From positions 1 through 9,005 of the forward strand of contig CAMNAT010000056.1 of assembly GCA_946531785.1 (NCBI GenBank): a DNA stretch of 9,005 bases, given 5' to 3'. Both the position numbers and the translations under genes were made by a program. The notes under the pieces are model-generated. The model was not told the origin of the DNA, searched no databases, and was given only the letters and a program-made list of their open reading frames with translations. Origin of the DNA: an uncultured Oscillospiraceae bacterium. Lineage in GTDB: Bacteria > Bacillota > Clostridia > UBA1381. Positions 6,856 through 9,005 of this stretch are shown piece after piece. How positions within the stretch are numbered: the stretch's first letter is position 1; the number at the start of each line of letters is the position of its first letter.

Positions 6856-7266
6856 TCATGTAAGTCCTAAAAGTGTACTTGCGTCTAAATTAGCTAACCC
6901 CATTACGGACTGAAATTTACTGTTATGATTGTTTGTATTTATATGTGTACCGCTTTTAGAGTTTTCTTTAATGTCTGATACCATTTCTCGTAGTTCATCT
7001 AATTTTGTTTCAAGTTCTTTTTTGCTCAATTCTTTTTCAACATCACTTTTGCCTGTTAAATAGTCCAAGCTCACCTCAAACATATCTGACAGAGAGTGCA
7101 TGTTAAAAAATGTAGGTGCGGATTTTGCGTTTTCCCATTTAGAAATCAATTGTACCGATACAGATAATTTTTCGGCTAATATTTCTTGTGTCATGTCATT
7201 TCTTAAGCGTAATTGTTTTAACCGTTCCGCAAATTTCATTAAGTATTCTGTTTCTTTATTATCCAT
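6856..7266 (-). CDS. XRE-family repressor with coiled-coil tail
   Basis: A 136-residue protein. Residues about 11-66 are a Cro/CI-type helix-turn-helix: FAERLKQLRLRNDMTQEILA, then LSVSVQLISKWENAKSAPTF and the usual SLSDMFEVSLDYLTG closing helix. Residues about 72-103 (KSDVEKELSKKELETKLDEL and on) are heptad-like and charged, suggesting a dimerising coiled coil. The last 30 residues are Asn/Ser-rich and end STLLGLT, without similarity I recognise. GGTGGG about 6 bases before the ATG serves as ribosome binding site. It is divergent from the excisionase-like gene, and its promoter is covered by palindromes, so I infer an autoregulated repressor of the element's recombination or lysis/transfer genes. 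There is no peptidase domain of the LexA/CI cleavage type, so induction would need a different signal. Confidence 0.85.
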   Translation of the reverse strand: MDNKETEYLMKFAERLKQLRLRNDMTQEILAEKLSVSVQLISKWENAKSAPTFFNMHSLSDMFEVSLDYLTGKSDVEKELSKKELETKLDELREMVSDIKENSKSGTHINTNNHNSKFQSVMGLANLDASTLLGLT

Positions 7267-7304
7267 TGTAGCCCACCATATTTATTAATATCCATTAAAA
7301 CTTA

Positions 7305-7348
7305 ACTTAGTGTAAGTATAACATAACGCTATCGTTAAGTCAACTTAA
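7305..7348. promoter_or_regulatory. Three-palindrome operator over the XRE promoter
   Basis: Three perfect inverted repeats sit side by side on the repressor promoter: ACTTA-GTG-TAAGT (7305-7317) over the -10, TAACG-CTAT-CGTTA (7324-7337) in the spacer, and TTAAGT-CA-ACTTAA (7335-7348) over the -35. Further half-sites occur at 7300-7306 (ACTTAAC) and 7374-7380 (CTTAACG). The first and third share the ACTTA half-site, which is the expected pattern for a dimeric XRE repressor. Binding by the adjacent repressor is inferred. Confidence 0.65.
7315..7343 (-). promoter_or_regulatory. Sigma-A-type promoter of the XRE repressor gene
   Basis: Reading leftward: -35 TTGACT (7343-7338), exactly 17 bases, then -10 TATACT (7320-7315). 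Both boxes have 5 of 6 consensus bases. The transcript would begin near 7308 and leave a leader of about 40 bases before the ATG at 7266. Confidence 0.75.
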
Positions 7349-7411
7349 AAATGCAGTTTTTAAAAACCATATGCTTAACGGAAATATTATAAAGTCTGAT
7401 GCTTCTGTGTA

Positions 7412-7440
7412 TGGTCTATTATGACATGATACGATATAAT
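7412..7440 (+). promoter_or_regulatory. Probable promoter of the excisionase-like gene
   Basis: A perfect -10, TATAAT (7435-7440), lies about 30 bases before the ribosome binding site region and start. The -35 at 17 bases upstream, TGGTCT, matches only 3 of 6, so the promoter may be weak or need activation. This would suit an excisionase kept off in the integrated state. Confidence 0.45.
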
Positions 7441-7475
7441 ACATTACAAGAAGCACAGGAAGGAGGAAAGATGGA

Positions 7476-7715
7476 ATGTCTTTAAAAAAGTCTTTGAAAT
7501 CAAAAGTTAAGGTCAATCAAATACCTGTAAAGCCATATATGACAGTAAAGGAGCTTGCAAAGGAAACAGGTCTTTCAGAATACTATATCAGAAAGCTTAT
7601 AGCTCAAAACAAAATACCTTATCTTGAAGCGGGAAGAAAATTCCTCATTGAATATGAGTTTTTTATGAATTTCCTAAGGCAAGAGAGCAGAAAGAAAATT
7701 AAAGAGTGTGATTAA
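7476..7715 (+). CDS. Excisionase-like helix-turn-helix protein
   Basis: A 79-residue basic protein. Residues about 22-70 form a MerR-type/HTH_17 winged helix: MTVKELAKETGLSEYYIRKL followed by IAQNKIPYLEAGRKFLIEYE, the pattern of small excisionase-family DNA-binding proteins. The first 20 residues are Lys-rich. AGGAGG (7461-7466) is 9 bases before ATG 7476. An earlier ATG at 7471 in another frame opens only a four-codon peptide, so 7476 is the start. With an integrase gene about 800 bases downstream, the likely role is recombination directionality (architectural binding at the attachment site), but many such proteins act only as transcription regulators. Codon use is AT-rich, unlike the spm and rsmF genes. 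Confidence 0.8.
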   Translation: MSLKKSLKSKVKVNQIPVKPYMTVKELAKETGLSEYYIRKLIAQNKIPYLEAGRKFLIEYEFFMNFLRQESRKKIKECD

Positions 7716-7815
7716 GTGCATGTGTACCTGCCTAAAACAGCCCTCCTAAAATTGCGTGGGGACATATCTGGTTCAGAAGGAGAAAAGGGAAAGTGCAGAA
7801 TGATATTTATATAGA

Positions 7816-7856
7816 GTATTTGTATATAGTATATTCTATATATTCTTTTCAAATAC
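7816..7856. repeat. Large bipartite hairpin
   Basis: GTATTTG (7816-7822) pairs with CAAATAC (7850-7856), and the directly adjoining TATATAG (7823-7829) pairs with CTATATA (7836-7842). This gives 14 pairs, a 6-base loop and a 7-base bulge on the 3' side. A T6 tract follows only about 10 bases later, so it is a poor terminator. It could be an RNA element or a single-strand DNA structure. Confidence 0.6.
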
Positions 7857-7910
7857 ACTACTAACTATTTTTTGCCGCCCTTTTTTCGTACACAGATTAG
7901 ATGACTATGC

Positions 7911-8003
7911 AACAGTCATTAAAGTACATTAGGGCTTTTGTATATGGTGTAATGAATTAATCCGGTTGTGAGTTGTTATATGGTTCTCTAAACGGTCATT
8001 AAA
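7911..8003 (+). repeat. Two 13-bp direct repeats 80 bases apart
   Basis: AACAGTCATTAAA (7911-7923) and AACGGTCATTAAA (7991-8003) differ at one base and are offset by exactly 80. The first 10 bases, AACAGTCATT, recur at 6804-6813 near the presumed left edge of the element. Such spaced same-orientation copies are what integrase arm-binding sites look like, but this is not proven. Confidence 0.55.
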
Positions 8004-8093
8004 TTCTTATCCGCCGCCCTTTGTTACATTTTCAATGTTTCGCAGAAAAGAGCCTAATTTAGCGGTGGGATTCACACTTATCCTTGTGATAAC

Positions 8094-8300
8094 TTAGTTT
8101 TTGATGTACTCCAACAAGTCCCCTGGCTGACAGTCAAGGACTTCACAGAGAGCACCTATAGCATCGGTTGTTATAGCCTTATCCTCTCTGATGTGTTGCA
8201 GTGTACTTTCAGAAATTATCTTTTGTTTTCTGATTTTATATGTGGTTAGTCCTTTCTCCTCCATTTTGCGGAGCAGTTTCTTGTATGTGATTTTACCCAT
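8094..8300 (-). CDS. Small XRE/Cro-CI-type regulator
   Basis: A 68-residue, single-domain protein: YKKLLRKMEEKGLTTYKIRK, then IISESTLQHIREDKAITTDA, ending IGALCEVLDCQPGDLLEYI. This is the YozG-like HTH_26 pattern in which almost the whole protein is the DNA-binding domain. GGAAGG about 10 bases before the ATG is a good ribosome binding site. It is divergent from the integrase gene across 234 bases. Its promoter and the integrase promoter carry the same AAAGTGTAT half-site, so I infer that it represses both. It has no sensor domain. Small regulators of this kind are commonly found beside integrase genes in Clostridial integrative elements. Confidence 0.85.
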   Translation of the reverse strand: MGKITYKKLLRKMEEKGLTTYKIRKQKIISESTLQHIREDKAITTDAIGALCEVLDCQPGDLLEYIKN

Positions 8301-8334
8301 ATGAAAAACACCTTCCTTGTTTTAGTATAGCTAT

Positions 8335-8363
8335 ATTATATCACTGATATACACTTTTGACAA
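8335..8363 (-). promoter_or_regulatory. Promoter of the small XRE regulator
   Basis: Reading leftward: TTGTCA (8363-8358), exactly 17 bases, then a perfect TATAAT (8340-8335). The transcript would begin near 8328, about 28 bases before the ATG. The spacer contains AAAGTGTAT (8357-8349), the same half-site found in the integrase operator. Confidence 0.75.
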
Positions 8364-8411
8364 TGTACATACTATACATTTTTTAAAGTGCATCTTTAGT
8401 CACTATGACTA

Positions 8412-8440
8412 TTGATTATACACCTTATAAAGTGTATAAT
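8412..8440 (+). promoter_or_regulatory. Promoter of the integrase gene
   Basis: TTGATT (8412-8417), exactly 17 bases, then a perfect TATAAT (8435-8440). Transcription would start near 8447, leaving a leader of about 88 bases before the ATG at 8535. The -10 and the spacer are wholly covered by the palindrome at 8415-8440. Confidence 0.75.
8415..8440. promoter_or_regulatory. 26-bp palindromic operator on the integrase promoter
   Basis: Arms ATTATACAC (8415-8423) and GTGTATAAT (8432-8440) are perfect, and the central eight bases pair in three of four positions, so 12 of 13 pairs match (C8424/A8431 is the exception). A bound dimer would block RNA polymerase. Related half-sites lie at 8349-8357 (ATACACTTT) and 8385-8393 (AAAGTGCAT), in and next to the divergent regulator promoter. 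The binding protein is inferred to be the adjacent small XRE regulator. Confidence 0.7.
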
Positions 8441-8534
8441 GTTTATAGAATAAAGCTCATACATACGATACCCCACCACACAGACACAGGAAATCAGACT
8501 AATTTAAGGATGGGGGTGTTAGGAGGTCAACACA

Positions 8535-9005
8535 ATGGCAACAGTTACACCACGAAAGAACAAGAACGGTGATATTATTTCATATCAAATACAAGTATAT
8601 AGAGGTCGTTCATCTGATGGGAAAAAGCTAAAGCCATACAATATGACATGGAAAGTCCCAAAGGATATGACAAAAAAGAAAATAGAAAAAGAGCTTAACA
8701 GAGTTGTCACTTTGTTTGAGGAAGAATGTCACAATGGAACAGTAGCAACAGAAAAGTATACATTTGAGGAATATGCAAACTATGTTATTGACTTAAAAGA
8801 AAAGAATGGTATTAAGCTTACGACAATTCACAGATACAGACAGTTGCTGGAGCGTGTCATAGATGCAAACAATAACGGTATAGGTCATTTAAAGCTACAG
8901 GACATTAAACCGGAGCATTTAAACAAGCTTTATTCTGATTTAGCGAGAAATGGCATAAACAAATGTACAGGTGGGAAATTAGCAATATCAACAGTTCGGG
9001 AGTAT
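8535..9005 (+). CDS. int: Tyrosine-recombinase integrase, N-terminal part (3' truncated by window)
   Basis: 157 residues are visible and the frame is open to the window end. ATG 8535 follows AGGAGGT by 7 bases, an excellent site. Residues about 1-60 (ISYQIQVYRGRSSDGKKLKP, TWKVPKDMTKKKIEKELNR) look like the AP2-like arm-type DNA-binding domain of Tn916/phage-type integrases. Residues about 72-157 (YTFEEYANYVIDLKEKNGIK, LQDIKPEHLNKLYSDLARNG, then STVREY) match the SAM-like core-binding domain. The catalytic domain with the Arg-His-Arg-Tyr residues lies beyond the window, so completeness and activity cannot be judged. It should catalyse integration and, with an excisionase, excision of the element. 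Tight control is suggested by the palindrome on its promoter. Codon use is AT-rich, like the other element genes. Confidence 0.88.
   Translation, partial: MATVTPRKNKNGDIISYQIQVYRGRSSDGKKLKPYNMTWKVPKDMTKKKIEKELNRVVTLFEEECHNGTVATEKYTFEEYANYVIDLKEKNGIKLTTIHRYRQLLERVIDANNNGIGHLKLQDIKPEHLNKLYSDLARNGINKCTGGKLAISTVREY

Larger units (their letters stand above)
7716..8093. other. Gene-less AT-rich stretch of the mobile element
   Basis: 378 bases with no credible coding sequence on either strand; the longest ATG frame noticed is 19 codons without a ribosome binding site (7901). It holds a large bipartite hairpin (7816-7856) and two kinds of dispersed short repeats: AAC(A/G)GTCATTAAA at 7911-7923 and 7991-8003, and GCCGCCCTTT at 7874-7883 and 8013-8022. 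It may be recombinase or regulator binding DNA, an untranslated RNA, or the remains of a deleted gene. Confidence 0.6.

Noticed and set aside
7901..7960. 19-codon ATG frame (MTMQQSLKYIRAFVYGVMN)
   Set aside because: Too short, with no ribosome binding site upstream, and it includes one of the dispersed 13-bp repeats. There is no evidence that it is translated.
8470..8520. ACCCCA / TGGGGGT pairing in the integrase leader as a riboswitch-like hairpin
   Set aside because: The arms are about 6 bases with a bulge and a loop of more than 30 bases. No known riboswitch pattern was recognised.
8510..8572. Short ATG frame overlapping the integrase start in another frame
   Set aside because: It has only a weak AAGG upstream, its codons 4-6 are the integrase ribosome binding site, and it runs into the integrase coding sequence. 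Most simply a chance frame.
6607..9005. tRNA gene or CRISPR array near the integration site
   Set aside because: No cloverleaf-compatible sequence with a TTCGA-type arm was recognised, and there are no regularly spaced repeats. The insertion does not appear to use a tRNA end inside this window.

Overview
The window looks like the chromosome of a spore-forming Firmicute of the class Clostridia, probably an uncultured gut lineage. The evidence is the spmA/spmB spore-maturation pair, surface proteins with S-layer homology (SLH) domains, DUF378 and DUF4830 proteins, strong AGGAGG-type ribosome binding sites, and a GC-rich chromosomal backbone. From about position 6620 to the right end the DNA becomes clearly AT-rich and carries genes of an integrated mobile element. 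No rRNA, tRNA or CRISPR array was seen.

Left part (1-4792, + strand): a three-gene run. A 5'-truncated secreted protein with YcdB/YcdC-type repeats and C-terminal SLH motifs is followed after 17 bases by a second exported protein with three SLH-like segments, a von Willebrand factor A (VWA) domain and a Glu/Thr/Pro repeat tail. The stop of the second gene overlaps the start of an RsmF-type rRNA m5C methyltransferase in an ATGA junction. A strong hairpin plus T4 at 4948-4975 is probably the transcription end of this run. It lies inside the convergent DUF4830 gene.

Middle part (4773-6606): a membrane-anchored DUF4830 protein (-), a two-helix DUF378 membrane protein (+), and spmA-spmB (-). These genes are packed tightly, with convergent overlaps of 20 and 4 bases.

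Right part (about 6620-9005): the regulatory and integration end of a mobile element (ICE, integrated plasmid or prophage; cargo outside the window). It holds an XRE repressor with a coiled-coil tail (-), an excisionase-like helix-turn-helix protein (+), a 378-base gene-less stretch with a large hairpin and short repeats, a small Cro/CI-type XRE regulator (-) and the N-terminal third of a tyrosine integrase (+, running off the window). Both repressor genes face divergent recombination genes across intergenic regions. In these, perfect or near-perfect palindromes lie directly on well-formed sigma-A-type promoters. I read this as two small genetic switches, one controlling the xre1/xis pair and one controlling xre2/int. 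The element sits just upstream of spmA, so it may have cut spmAB off from earlier upstream genes or promoters.

The genes themselves all belong to recognisable families. The less ordinary features are the operator architecture of the two switches, the SLH-VWA surface protein coupled to a rRNA methyltransferase, and a directional terminator embedded in a conserved protein motif of the opposite gene.
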